Shown piece by piece: positions 49,701 through 63,034 of a stretch of DNA of 64,000 nucleotides. This DNA comes from Paulinella micropora (Eukaryota; Cercozoa; Imbricatea; Euglyphida): the NCBI GenBank assembly GCA_009731375.1, contig BJOX01000042.1, positions 873,335 to 937,334 on the forward strand, given 5' to 3'. A model generated the notes under the pieces. It searched no databases and was not told the DNA's origin. It saw nothing but the letters and a program-made list of their open reading frames with translations. Both the position numbers and the translations under genes were made by a program. The stretch's first letter is position 1; each line of letters starts with the position of its first letter.

Positions 49701-50338
49701 TAACAAACGCTCCCTACAGACCAAAGAGAATCAAAGTCTATGTTTGTGAAAGAGGGCGAGCAGAAGCCTAAGGGACTCATTTCCTCGTCCATCCCTACTT
49801 GACACTGCAAACGATTGGCAGCTCCAAACCCAGTACACTGGTTCTGAGCAAGCCTTTCCTATCCGCATCTTTGTCACTGACCGCCTCGATATTGTTGTCT
49901 GGTCATTGTCTGCCAAGAAGTGTATACTGATCTTGCTCACGTGCCCGGTCGAGGAAAACATCATTGACGCACGAGCCTACAAGACCAACCGATACAGTGA
50001 CCTTAAGTCTCAGATCGAAGACAACGGATGGACCTGCCACCTTCGATCAATCGAATGCGAGGCGCGGCATGGTATCGTTCTCTGTTCATCGATGTCTACG
50101 CGCCTTGGGTTTTTCTTATTCCCAATCTAAATCTTTTCTCTTCAAGCTATCGTCCTGCCTAGCTCGTTGCTCTTTTGCGATATATCGCTCCTGTGCAATC
50201 AAAAAATGGACTAATCTTCCTTTAGTCCGTATCGGTGACTACATTCCGTAGCCGTCCAGTGTTGCATAGCCCGGGCTAGGTCCCTTCGGGGGTTTAGGCC
50301 TTATACAATGCGATCATTGTAGCTTGCGCAAGCTTACG
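46470..50338 (+). mobile_element. Degenerate non-LTR retrotransposon (LINE) with reverse transcriptase
   Basis: Pieces of one polyprotein are spread over three frames. 46810-47850: basic N-terminal region, then the conserved GAVPGRDGISYLVYKR. 47865-48293: LYKDGDPRQASNYRPIALTN and AWIDLKNAF, RT blocks with the first catalytic Asp. 48330-48455: GVFQGCCISPLLFN. 48500-48790: AAYADDLKLHS with the catalytic YADD, then FKDLGWIVYHDLSE. 49330-49690: the finger-like CALCSGQTHLCHILSGC and GRYTWRHDSVL. 49800-50250: a C-terminal region (TDRLDIVVWSLSAKKCILIL, CPVEENIIDARAYKTNRY) whose family often shows E-L-T where this copy has L-L-T. Several frameshifts and stops (TAA at 47473 and 48455) make it inactive. 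The clade cannot be fixed by eye; CR1/jockey-like or a related group. Confidence 0.8.
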
Positions 50339-50341
50339 GTG

Positions 50342-50575
50342 CTCAAAACACTTGGACAAACGGCTTCCTTTTCTTTCTCTTCTTCCTTATCCTCCTCAAG
50401 ACCCCGCTCTCCATTCCTAGATTGCCTTTTCCTTCAACGACCTACCTCCTTTCTCTTTTCCAGAACACAGTCTACCCGTGATTCCCATCCCGGACACATG
50501 CACAGTACACAAATTGCTGTTTGATGTGAAACTGCGTTTCCTTTGCAAGGACTACATCCTTTTGCGATATCTCAT
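50342..50575 (+). mobile_element. Start of a second LINE copy, cut by ATCT array
   Basis: It matches the LINE 5' region at 46470-46705 and follows the first element's 3' end (CTTGCGCAAGCTTACGGTG) with no spacer. It stops at ATCTCATCCATCTATC where the microsatellite takes over. It is best read as a head-to-tail second element of which only the 5' end remains. Confidence 0.75.
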
Positions 50576-50597
50576 CCATCTATCTATCCATCTATCC

Positions 50598-50687
<90 letters not shown>

Positions 50688-50695
50688 ATATATCT
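50576..50695. repeat. ATCT microsatellite
   Basis: (ATCT)n between the LINE fragment and the first exon of the NZF-ankyrin-TIR gene. Confidence 0.95.
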
Positions 50696-50709
50696 GTCTA
50701 TCCTCAGCC

Positions 50710-50781
50710 ATGAGCGATGGGCCATTGTATCCCATCGCCCCAGAGACCTTCACGGAGGATCACACAGGGCAGCGGTTCAGA
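50710..50781 (+). CDS. Candidate first exon of the NZF-ankyrin-TIR gene
   Basis: ATG at 50710 (context CAGCCATGA) opens [20 protein letters not shown], then QRFR, and ends at the consensus donor AGA|GTAAGA: 24 codons, phase 0. A CAG just before the ATG could instead be an acceptor. Linkage to the rest of the gene is by position only. Confidence 0.45.
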
Positions 50782-50815
50782 GTAAGAGGTATTATCCTAA
50801 AATAACACAGAACAG

Positions 50816-50848
<33 letters not shown>

Positions 50849-50932
50849 AGCAGTAGCAGCAGCAGCAACAACAGCAGCAGCAACAACAGCAGCAGCATCA
50901 ACAGCAGCAGCATCAACAGCAGCAACAACAGC

Positions 50933-50964
<32 letters not shown>

Positions 50965-51568
50965 GCAACAACAGCAAGCAACACAAAGCAAATAAGAACA
51001 AAAAACAAAAAAACAAACAATGGTTGTAGGTTTTAATTGCAAGTGTGCTGATCGCTGTCGTCCTCAAAAGGCCAGAAGCGATTTGGCTGCCAAGTGCGGG
51101 GGCGACTCTGGGTAATAACAAATACAGTAGAAACTATGAGTAGAATGACAGCAGCAGCCGTAGCAGCTGAAGCGAAGTCAAGCCATGGAGAACTGCTGCA
51201 GGCTAACCATAGACTGGCATCATTTTTTAAAAATAGGAATACATTTCGTTACCAAAGCGGAAAAAAAAGGNNNNNNNNNNNNNNNNNNNNNNNNNNNNNN
51301 NNNNNNNNNNNNNNNNNNNNNNNNNNNNNNNNNNNNNNNNNNNNNNNNNNNNNNNNNNNNNNNNNNNNNNNNNNNNNNNNNNNNNNNNNNNNNNNNNNNN
51401 NNNNNNNNNNNNNNNNNNNNNNNNNNNNNNNNNNNNNNNNNNNNNNNNNNNNNNNNNNNNNNNNNNNNNNNNNNNNNNNNNNNNNNNNNNNNNNNNNNNN
51501 NNNNNNNNNNNNNNNNNNNNNNNNNNNNNNNNNNNNNNNNNNNNNNNNNNNNNNNNNNNNNNNNNNNN

Positions 51569-51606
<38 letters not shown>

Positions 51607-54600
51607 GAATGAATCATATTGCTGTAGGCTTGCTATGGCCTGGCAGCACTTTTTAGAGCATCATCGCCTTCACCGCCAAGGTAAAATACAATCATACTTA
51701 CACGTTTACAAACAAACATCCATCCATCCATACATACATACATACATACATGCATGCATACATACCTACATACATACATACATGCATACATCATACATAC
51801 CCACAGGCAAACAAGGAAAAAACCCATCTGCTCGCTGCAAGCGCTATAAGGTAAATACATACATGCATGTATGCATGCATGCACACATACATACGCAAAT
51901 ATGCATACATGCATACGTACATAAAGAGAAACATACATTCATACATGCATACATACATAAATTGATTTATAGGAGACCCACTGTAAGCAAAAGGTTGATA
52001 TGGATCTTCTCAACGGACTGTGCCAGGTTTCTTTCTTTTCCTTTTTTTTCCTTTCTTTTCCTTTCTTTTCCTTTCTTTTCCTTTTTCTTCCCTTCTCTTC
52101 CCTTCTTTTCCTTTCTTTCCTTTCCTTTCTTTTTCCTTTTCTTTTGTTTTCTTTTCTTTCTTTTCTTTCTTTTCTTTCTTTTCCTTCTTTTCCTTCCTTT
52201 TCTGTTTCTTTATTTTATTTTGCGCATCTGTGTGCATGTGCTTATATTTTCGTAGGTCAAGCAGCCTTTGCATAGTTGTACGGGACACACGATCAGTCCT
52301 ACTTCCCCTTCATCTCCCGATTCTTGTCCGTCTTCACCTCCCACGCCGTTTGCCATCCCGGCTTCTTCTTCTTCTTCTTCTTCTTCTTCTTCTTCTTCTT
52401 CTTCTTCTTCGTTCTCATCCTCCTCTTCAATACCAGTCTCTACCTTCTCTTCTGCTGCGCCATCGCTCTCACCACTATCAACAGCGCTTTCTCTCTCCTC
52501 CTCTTCTTCCTCTTCTTCCTCTTCGTCCTCTTATTCACCTTATTCCTCCTCCTCATCCTCCTTCCCCTTCGCTTCCAACTCCCTCTTTTCCTCTGACCCC
52601 TCTTTCACCCCTTCTCTCGGTCCCCCACCCGATTCGTCTTCGTACTCCCTCCACCCACTGTCCCAAGATGGCTTGTCCTCTCTCAACCCACTGTCCCAAG
52701 ATGGTTTGTCCTCATTACCCAGCCAAGAAGATTATCTCCGTGACCAGGTCACCATCTCAACAGTCATATTTTCTGTCTTTGTGGCATTTTTGGCTCGACT
52801 TGGTGAATTTTGCTCGACTGCTGCCTCTTTTTGCTATACTGTTTCCACTTTTTTCTCGACTGTTGTCATCTCTGTGTTCGATTGTTTTCGTTTTTTGCTC
52901 GACTGTTGCCTCTTTTCGCTCGAATGTAGCCAGGTTTTGCTCGACTGTTGCCACGTTTTGCTTCACTGTTTACACTTTCGCTCGATTTCTGCGACTTGTC
53001 GCTTGACTGTTGACAGCCACTCGAAGATACAAAAGACGAAACCATGTGCGAGTGGCCGACGTTGTCCGATCTCAGCGTGTGCTCTCACCCTGGTCCGAAT
53101 GCAGTGACATACACATATATAAGCATATACCAGTCTGACCGGGTCCATACATATTCGATGTATGCATGTATCCATGCATCTATCATATGTGCATGTTTGT
53201 GTGGTTGGCAGAGGCCCCCGCTCCTGTCTCCTCTTCCTCCGCTTGGTCCGATTCTCCGGAAGAGCGCAGCGCGAAACGGGTGAAGAAGATACTTGAGATT
53301 GAAGTTCAAGTCATGTTCAAAGCGGAAAAAAGACCCTTTGTGAACCGGCTCAAAGATAAGACTAATAAGAAGATGGAAGAAGCTGGAATGATGTTCCAGG
53401 TTACGTTTGACGAGGACAAGAGCGGACCACCTGTGCTTATAGTTTCGGGCTTTGACATTCCAGCTGGAGAGGAGGTGCAAGATTTGCTTCGAGAGTTCCT
53501 ACTCCAGGTCAAAGAGGCCCTCCCTGAGGATCAGCGACCGAAATGGATCGATTACTGGGTCCAGAACAAGTTGCTGTACCGCTCGTACCTGGTTGCGCTG
53601 CACATGTCTCCGGTCATGGCGCAACAGCTGCGTGCCCTGTGGCCCTCCGTGCGCGACCGTATTGCTGTGGCGGGTTTTCCCATAAAAGAAACAGAGCAGC
53701 CGCTCACTGCTCAGGAAGCGGGTTTTGTGTGCGAGGAATGGAATTACACGCTTCCCGCCAAGTTTGCGCGTGTTCCCCTCGGGCGCTCGCTTTTGGCGCA
53801 TGTACTGCACATGGTTGGCTTTCACCTCTTCCCTTGGCAAGTGCTGCGTGCAAGCGACGAGCGCTGGGGAGCAGTGCTTAGCATCCAGGTGGCAAAACAA
53901 TCCAGCTCGAAGTCATTTGAAGTTTTTTTATTTCTTTTTTCTTTCTTTCTTTCTTTCTTTCTCTTCTTTTCTTTCTTTTTTTTTTTTTTTTTAATTTTTT
54001 AATTTTTTTTTTTTTAATCCTTGAAATACGACGATTCAGAGCACGCCTTTTGACAGCTCATTTCTTCTCGTTGTCAGTTGGTGTCTTCAGAATTGTTATA
54101 AACACTACTTTTGCTCGAGAAAGCTGCGATCAAAATTGAACCATTCTTGACACTTGAATTTGAATGTGTCAGGTGAAGTTGGAGGGGGGAACGACAGTTG
54201 CTCTGCCTGGCTATGTGCTGGATGAGTGCATGCATGCCGTGCTGTCCGACAAGAAAACACAGAGCTGGCCCTCAAGCTCAGCGCCTACCATCACCGTAGT
54301 GGGCCCAACGCATTCTGCCTCCTGGAGGGTGGCCCCCTTGCTTGCTTGTCCTCTCGCTGAACAACTGCGCGCTGAATTCTCTCTCTGCCCTAATCAACAA
54401 CCAGTCATGTTGTCCCAGCAAGGTGAAGCTAGCGAGGTTTCCTTAGATCACCTTCCCCAACCTGGAGTGTACAAACTAGCGGTTCGGCACCTCACGAGCG
54501 GCCGCACAACAAAAAAAGCAACATCAACAACATCAACAACAACATCAACAACATCATCATCAACAACATCAACAACAACATCAACAACAGCATCAACAAC

Positions 54601-55469
54601 AACATCAACAACAACATCGACAACATCATCACCATCATCATCAACAACAACAACAACAAGAACATCAACATTATCATCATCACCATCATCATCGTCTTCC
54701 TCTTCCTACTTTTCCTGCACGCGCTGCACATTCCACAATCAAGCAAACGCTAGCAAATGCAGCATGTGCGACCAGCCCTTCGAGAAGTCTTCTTCTTCTT
54801 CTTCTTCTTCTTCTTCTTCTTCTTCTTCTTCTTCTTCTTCTTCTTCTTCATCTTCTTCTTCTTCATCTTCTTCTTCTTCATCTTCTTCTTCTTCAGCATC
54901 AGCATCAGCATCATCTTCCTCTCCCTCCTCTTGGATATGTCCCCACTGCACATTTAGCAATCAAATCGCCTCCAGCCAGTGCAGGATGTGCGAGCAGCCA
55001 TCAGAGAAGCCTTCTTCTTCTTTATCTTCCTCCTCCTGGGCGTGTTCCCGCTGTACATTCATCAATCAAGCTACCGATAGCCAATGCAGCATGTGCGAAC
55101 AGCCGTTTCAGCAATCACCAGATAAGCCTTCTTCTCCTTCTTCTTCTTCTTCTTCTTCTTCTTCTTCTTCTTCTTCTTCTTCTTCTTCTTCTTCTTCTTC
55201 TTCCTCCTCCTCCTCCTCCTCCTCCTCCTCCTCCTCCTCAAAGCAGCCATTCGAGCAGTCGTCACAGCCCACGGCTTCGACACAAGTGGTAAAACTCATG
55301 CAACCTTGATCTTTGGTTTCTCCGTCGGCAGTGATGATGTGGATCATTCTGAGCATCATTCGAAAACTCAGAACAAGGACTTTCGAACGATTATTTTGTC
55401 TAGGCCACTCGCACTGAGTTGTTGAAGGCATTGCATAAGGCGGTTGAGGACGGGAACCTTGAGGTCCTG

Positions 55470-55500
<31 letters not shown>

Positions 55501-55529
55501 CTCTATCTATCTCTCTATCTATCTATCTC

Positions 55530-55619
<90 letters not shown>

Positions 55620-56202
55620 GATCGATCTATCTATCTATCTATGCATGCATGCGGAACGCATGCATGAATGCCGCATGCATGTAATTTATGTATGTATGTA
55701 TGCATGCATGAATGCATTTATGTATTATGTACACGTGTATATACGCGTGATAGGTTGTGCAGGAGCTGCTGGCGCAGCGTGCGGAGGTGAACAGCATCGT
55801 GGATGATGTTACGTTGGTAAATTTTGAAGACGCCAGCGAGTTCTGGAGACACTCGTGTCTCTCCACTGCTGCCATCTTCGGTCATGTAGCGGTACGGTCT
55901 ATGTATGCATGCAAGCGCGTTGCTCCGACAGACACCTGATTACCCATGCGCAAATAGGTCGGCCGGGCCTTGCTGGCGGCCCGTGCGGATGTGGACGGCC
56001 ATGTCAGCGACTCGGATGTGGGCGCCGGTGGACTCTCCCCGTTGATGTTGGCCGCAGAATGCGGAACGTACAACCGCATCGAGTCAAGCCGGCATACTGA
56101 GTTCGCGGCGCTGTTGCTCGAATGTATAAATCTACACCTTTCGCTTCGGATTTTTTTAAAACATAGCTCATAGTTGTCGGTTTTAGATCAAAACACGTGT
56201 CT

Positions 56203-56257
<55 letters not shown>

Positions 56258-56279
56258 TCTCTGTCTCTGTCTCTCTTTC

Positions 56280-56334
<55 letters not shown>

Positions 56335-56559
56335 CTCTCTCTCGATTGCAATCTGTGGTATGGAGAACGGACATAAGTTTCTGTGTGTGTATAGCACGGG
56401 CCTCGGTCAACCTAGTAGCCAAGAAAGGAGAACTGCTCAAGGGCATGACGCCGTTGATGATTGCAGCGCGGAGCGGACAAGTGTATGTATGTATGTGCAT
56501 GTATTTATGTATGTATGTATGTATGTTTGTAGGTATGTAGGTAGGCAGAGGTAGGTAGG

Positions 56560-56651
<92 letters not shown>

Positions 56652-56668
56652 AACTATCTATCTATAGG

Positions 56669-56736
<68 letters not shown>

Positions 56737-57537
56737 AACCATCTATCTATATAGGCTTCTGTTTGTCTGTCTGTTCTGTGTTATAGGGCTATTGCACGCA
56801 TGCTCGTTGATGCCAAAGCTGACCTCGGCGCAATGAAATTCTTTTTCACGGGTTGGACCGCTTTGGACTTTGCCGCGGACGAATACAACAACGAGCCCAT
56901 GGTCCGTCTGCTGGTACAGGTATCAAAGAAAATTTATAAATGACGTTTAAGTATGTATGTATTTATGTATACATGTATGTATGTATGTATGTATGTATGT
57001 ATGTATGTATGTATGTGTGTATTTTTTAATATGTTGGGCCAGGCCTCTGGGAAGCGTATTGAAAACTTCGCAGGAAAACGTTGGAATGAGAAGATACCCA
57101 AGAATTCGATTCAAGAGGATGATGAGAAATCTAGATTACTCTTGATGCTGCGGAAGGCTGCGCGGGAGGGGCACGTTGACGCACTGCGCAGCCTAGTGGA
57201 GCTTGGCCTAAATGTCAACGCCAAGCCGTCCTACAGTATTGGCGTCTATGATTCTATGGTGGATCGTGTTCTGTATACCGTGCTGCTAGATCCCCCTTTG
57301 GTATACACAGCGAGACATGGGCAGGTGGAGGCCGCTAGATATTTAGTTGCTGCCCGTGCCGACGTGAACATGCATAGCCAGTCTGAAAAATATCAAGGCA
57401 TGAGCCCGTTGCTGATTGCCGTCAAGTACGCTATGTACCATCGCCGAGAATCCACACGACATCTGACAGGTTACATACTTACATACATACATGTAATCAT
57501 ATAAATTTGTTTCATAAGTACGCACGACCATGCATCG

Positions 57538-57588
<51 letters not shown>

Positions 57589-57589
57589 C

Positions 57590-57662
<73 letters not shown>

Positions 57663-59055
57663 GTGGTCCAGGAGCTGATCGAAGCCAAGGCGAACATAGA
57701 AGCGAAAGACAAGTGCGAAAGAACTGCGCTGATGATGGCTGCAAAAGTGGGCCACACCGGGATTGCGCGTGCTTTGCTCCAAGCTAAGGCAAATTTAACT
57801 TGCACCAGAAGGCCAGGATTCTTTGAGGAGTTGCGGCGTAGCAGTGCCAAGACCGCCCTGGACTTCGCACTGGAGGCCAAAAACGATGCCATGATCGCAC
57901 TGCTGACCAATGCGGCTGAGGGAATGCTCTCAACCCCGTCAGCAATACCTTCGGAGGAGAAATCATCAAAGGCAAGTTCTCACCCGCAAGTGGCTGCTGT
58001 AGACACCAACCCAGACTTGGCTGCAGCTTCAGAGGCCCGCGCACACGATACTGATGCAGATTTAGCTGCGGCTCTCGAGGCGTCGAAGGCAAGTTCTCGC
58101 GCGCAAGTAACTGTTGCAGATACAGATGCAGACTTGGCTGCGGCTCTTGAGGCATCGAAGGCAAGTTCTGCCGCGCACGTGACTGTTGCAGATGTAGTGA
58201 GCGCGGCTCTGGAGGAATTGAATGCTGAAGGCACAGATGCGAGCGTCTGGACCATTGCAGAAGTGGCTACTGTAGGCCTGTTTGCGGGACTGCGTGATGC
58301 CCCTCAGGATGCGGCTGCTGCTGCAGAAAAAGATGTAGATTCGGCTGCGGCTCTTGAGGCATCGAAGGCAAGTTCCCACCCACAAGTGGCTGCTGCAGAT
58401 ATAAATGCAGATGCAGAGTTGGCTGCGGCTCTTGAGGCATCCAAGGCAAGTTTTTACCCGCAAACGGCCACTGCAGATGCAGACACGGCGAAAGTGGCTG
58501 TAGAGGGAGCGGTTAAGGGAGGGTCGGAGGACGATGACCTAGCGGCCGCGCTGCAGGCTTCCTTGCAGCTGGAACAAGAGCAACAGCAGCGTAGCCTCCA
58601 CACACAGAACATACAGAACATACAGAACACACAGAACACACAGAACACACAGAACACACAGGCTAGCCCAGGCCGGGACAGCAGCGAAAGCAGCAAGCTG
58701 TCTCCAGACAGGGCTCAGTTGAAACAAGAGCCACAGCGAACGCCAAACATGGTTAAATCAATCAAAACCTCTGAGCGCGAGGAAACCAAAACCTCTGGTC
58801 GCGAAGGAACCACGAAGCTTGTACAACACGCAATGGAGAAGGCCGCATATATGCTTGAAAACAAGGAGATTCAAACGCGTCTGACCCATCTCCGCGGCCA
58901 GAAGCCCAAGAAGTATCACGCCTTTCTCTCGCACTACCAGGCAGAGGCGGCCACCTCCTGCCAGCTGCTGTATAAGGACCTGACTAGAGAGCATGGACTA
59001 AAAATCTTTTACGACAATGCTGCAAACACACGGCTTGATAAGGTCAAGACCTTCA

Positions 59056-59106
<51 letters not shown>

Positions 59107-60369
59107 TATTATTATTGGACACCGTGATAGCCCAGTGGTCAAGTTCTACCATCTGGGCCCTGTCGCCAGTTCGATTCCNNNNNNNNNNNNNNNNNNNNNN
59201 NNNNNNNNNNNNNNNNNNNNNNNNNNNNNNNNNNNNNNNNNNNNNNNNNNNNNNNNNNNNNNNNNNNNNNNNNNNNNNNNNNNNNNNNNNNNNNNNNNNN
59301 NNNNNNNNNNNNNNNNNNNNNNNNNNNNNNNNNNNNNNNNNNNNNNNNNNNNNNNNNNNNNNNNNNNNNNNNNNNNNNNNNNNNNNNNNNNNNNNNNNNN
59401 NNNNNNNNNNNNNNNNNNNNNNNNNNNNNNNNNNNNNNNNNNNNNNNNNNNNNNNNNNNNNNNNNNNNNNNNNNNNNNNNNNNNNNNNNNNNNNNNNNNN
59501 NNNNNNNNNNNNNNNNNNNNNNNNNNNNNNNNNNNNNNNNNNNNNNNNNNNNNNNNNNNNNNNNNNNNNNNNNNNNNNNNNNNNNNNNNNNNNNNNNNNN
59601 NNNNNNNNNNNNNNNNNNNNNNNNNNNNNNNNNNNNNNNNNNNNNNNNNNNNNNNNNNNNNNNNNNNNNNNNNNNNNNNNNNNNNNNNNNNNNNNNNNNN
59701 NNNNNNNNNNNNNNNNNNNNNNNNNNNNNNNNNNNNNNNNNNNNNNNNNNNNNNNNNNNNNNNNNNNNNNNNNNNNNNNNNNNNNNNNNNNNNNNNNNNN
59801 NNNNNNNNNNNNNNNNNNNNNNNNNNNNNNNNNNNNNNNNNNNNNNNNNNNNNNNNNNNNNNNNNNNNNNNNNNNNNNNNNNNNNNNNNNNNNNNNNNNN
59901 NNNNNNNNNNNAAATGGAAATTGTGTTCCCCCCCCCCCCCACCCACCCACCCCCCGAATTTCCGCACCCCTGCCCCCATAAATCATGGTTTGTGGGAACG
60001 AGGAGGAGTTGGGAGCTCATATTTGCAGGGTGGCTAGCCCCAGACTCGATGTTGATGTGATATAATTTTTTTTTGAATTCACGCAAATGTTTGCGTTAGG
60101 GGAGTGTCCTGAATGCAAAATTCCTTGTTTTTGGCCTATTTTCGCACCCCCTGTCTCCATAAATCATGGTTTGTGTGAACCAGGAGTTGGGAGCTCATAT
60201 TGACAGGGTGGTTAGCTCCAGACTCGATGTTGGTGCTGACATAATTTTTTTTTGGAATTCATGCAAATATTTGCGTTGGAGGAGTGTCCTGAATGACAAA
60301 ATTTCTTGTTTTTTTGAAGTACTTGCCGGTACCTCCGGCACTTGAACGTATTCTGTCGACGGGAAAGGG

Positions 60370-60405
<36 letters not shown>

Positions 60406-61245
60406 CNNNNNNNNNNCCCAGCCCTGTAATTGTGCGTACCCGCTTCTTTGGTCGCGGGTGGCACACAAACCAGAAAATTGAGGTCTTTGTGCCACCAGGC
60501 GCCGTTTGCGCACACCAGAGGGAGTTAGCGGCTGATATTTTGTGTATCTGACACTTCTTGATGAGCTCTCTTCGAAAATATAAAAACTATGGTGCCGGGT
60601 GGCGTAAAAACCAGAAACTTCAGGGTTTTGGGCAACCAGGCGCCGTTTGCAAACACCAGAGGGAGTTTGAGGCTGATGTTTGGTGTACTCGACACCTCTC
60701 GATGAGCTCTCTTCGGAGATCCAAAAGTTTGGGTGCCGGGTGGCACAAAAACCAGAGATTTTAGGTTTTTGTGCCACCAGAGCTTACACTTGCGTTCTGC
60801 TGGTACCTCCGGTAATTGAACGTACCCTGTCGACGGGGAAGGAGGGGTCCGGGGGGGCCTCCCCCCGGGAACTCCGGCCCGTCAATTGTACGTACCCCAC
60901 GCAAATTAGCTGGCACCAAAATGAATGGCTGAGAATGCTCCAAGGCTCTAAGGGTTGTACCGGAATGTTTTAGGCCGCTTAATTCCGGCAATCGAGTGTA
61001 CCCGGTCGTTTGTGGAAAGGAAGGGTCCGGGGGAGGGCCTCCGGAAACCCCAGCCCCGCAATTGTACGTACCGAAGCGAATTCGCCGGAACCAAAGTGAA
61101 TGGCTGATATTGCTCCAAGGCTGTAAAAGTTGTGCCTTTGAGAATGAGAGCACGAGCGACCTTGAGAAGAGGAGGGAGGGGGGGAGGGGGGGGGGGGGGG
61201 GGGGGGGGANNNNNNNNNNCGTGTCGGGTGTTGGCGCATCCCCTA

Positions 61246-61310
<65 letters not shown>

Positions 61311-61405
61311 TATTATTATTATTATTAATTAGGTGGGACTGCTCCAAGCAGTTTCGGACTCCGTGTACGTACGTATGTCTGTATGCATACTTATTATTAT
61401 TATTA

Positions 61406-61448
<43 letters not shown>

Positions 61449-61487
61449 CATTATTATTATTATTGTGGTCATTGTTGTTGTTGTCGA

Positions 61488-61526
<39 letters not shown>

Positions 61527-61594
61527 CATCATCATCATCGTCATCATCATCGTCATCATCATCATCGTCATTATTATTATCGTCATTATTATTA

Positions 61595-61675
<81 letters not shown>

Positions 61676-62332
61676 GGACCTCGAACAAGGGTATTGGAGG
61701 CTTATGTCCGTTGAGGATATGCCATTAGCTGCATCAGTACGCCTCAGATATAGTAAATCTGCCTTGGAGTGTTGACTGTGACATATTTGAGGGAAATCCC
61801 GATGAAAAAACCTAGTCACACTTGCTAAACAGAGTTCCAGCCCAATGGCCTCAAGGCGTTAAANNNNNNNNNNNNNNNNNNNNNNNNNNNNNNNNNNNNN
61901 NNNNNNNNNNNNNNNNNNNNNNNNNNNNNNNNNNNNNNNNNNNNNNNNNNNNNNNNNNNNNNNNNNNNNNNNNNNNNNNNNNNNNNNNNNNNNNNNNNNN
62001 NNNNNNNNNNNNNNNNNNNNNNNNNNNNNNNNNNNNNNNNNNNNNNNNNNNNNNNNNNNNNNNNNNNNNNNNNNNNNNNNNNNNNNNNNNNNNNNNNNNN
62101 NNNNNNNNNNNNNNNNNNNNNNNNNNNNNNNNNNNNNNNNNNNNNNNNNNNNNNNNNNNNNNNNNNNNNNNNNNNNNNNNNNNNNNNNNNNNNNNNNNNN
62201 NNNNNNNNNNNNNNNNNNNNNNNNNNNNNNNNNNNNNNNNNNNNNNNNNNNNNNNNNNNNNNNNNNNNNNNNNNNNNNNNNNNNNNNNNNNNNNNNNNNN
62301 NNNNNNNNNNATTATCATCATCATCATCATCG

Positions 62333-62381
<49 letters not shown>

Positions 62382-62386
62382 TATTA

Positions 62387-62448
<62 letters not shown>

Positions 62449-62452
62449 GTTA

Positions 62453-62499
<47 letters not shown>

Positions 62500-62732
62500 T
62501 TGCACACCGTGATAGCCCAGTGGTCAAGTTCTACCATCTGGGCCCTGTCGCCAGTTCGATTCCCGTCGGTGCCACCAGTATTTTCATTGAACATACCGGT
62601 CCGTCTGGAAGTGTTGGAACTGCCCTTGCGGGGGTGTCATTAGAGCCTATCGTCAATTCTTCGTACTCCCCTCACGGGTGAGACGATGGAGGCGCATGTG
62701 CAGATTTGCATCAGCCATTGACAGAGAAGCAC

Positions 62733-62780
<48 letters not shown>

Positions 62781-62792
62781 TAGTGGTAGAAA

Positions 62793-62844
<52 letters not shown>

Positions 62845-62890
62845 TGTAGTAATAGTAGTAGTATTATCATCATCATCATCATCATCATCA

Positions 62891-62947
<57 letters not shown>

Positions 62948-62994
62948 ATTATTATTAATTTATTTATTATTTATTATTATTATTATGATTATTA

Positions 62995-63034
<40 letters not shown>

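Larger units (their letters stand above)
62502..62732 (+). mobile_element. Complete tRNA-derived SINE
   Basis: Head: GATAGCCCAGTGGTCAAGTT with a full A box, GTTCGATTCC B box, and GGTGCCACCA resembling the end of a tRNA with CCA. Body of about 150 bp (TTTTCATTGAACATACCG to GACAGAGAAGCAC). Tail (TAT)n of variable length. Other copies: 3610-3770 and 5374-5480 (body only), 59117-59178 (head only). It is non-coding and would be transcribed by RNA polymerase III and mobilised by a LINE in trans. Confidence 0.85.

Noticed and set aside
46470-50575. LTR retrotransposon because of the 236-bp direct repeats
   Set aside because: The repeats lack TG...CA ends, no integrase or protease is present, and the RT is of the non-LTR type (YADD in an AAYADDLKLHS context with LINE-type finger).
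52757-52966. Minus-strand coiled-coil gene
   Set aside because: The frame equals the minisatellite; there are no flanking exons on that strand.
62502-62580. Functional tRNA gene
   Set aside because: A and B boxes are perfect but the acceptor and anticodon stems do not pair well and the sequence recurs with a common SINE body.
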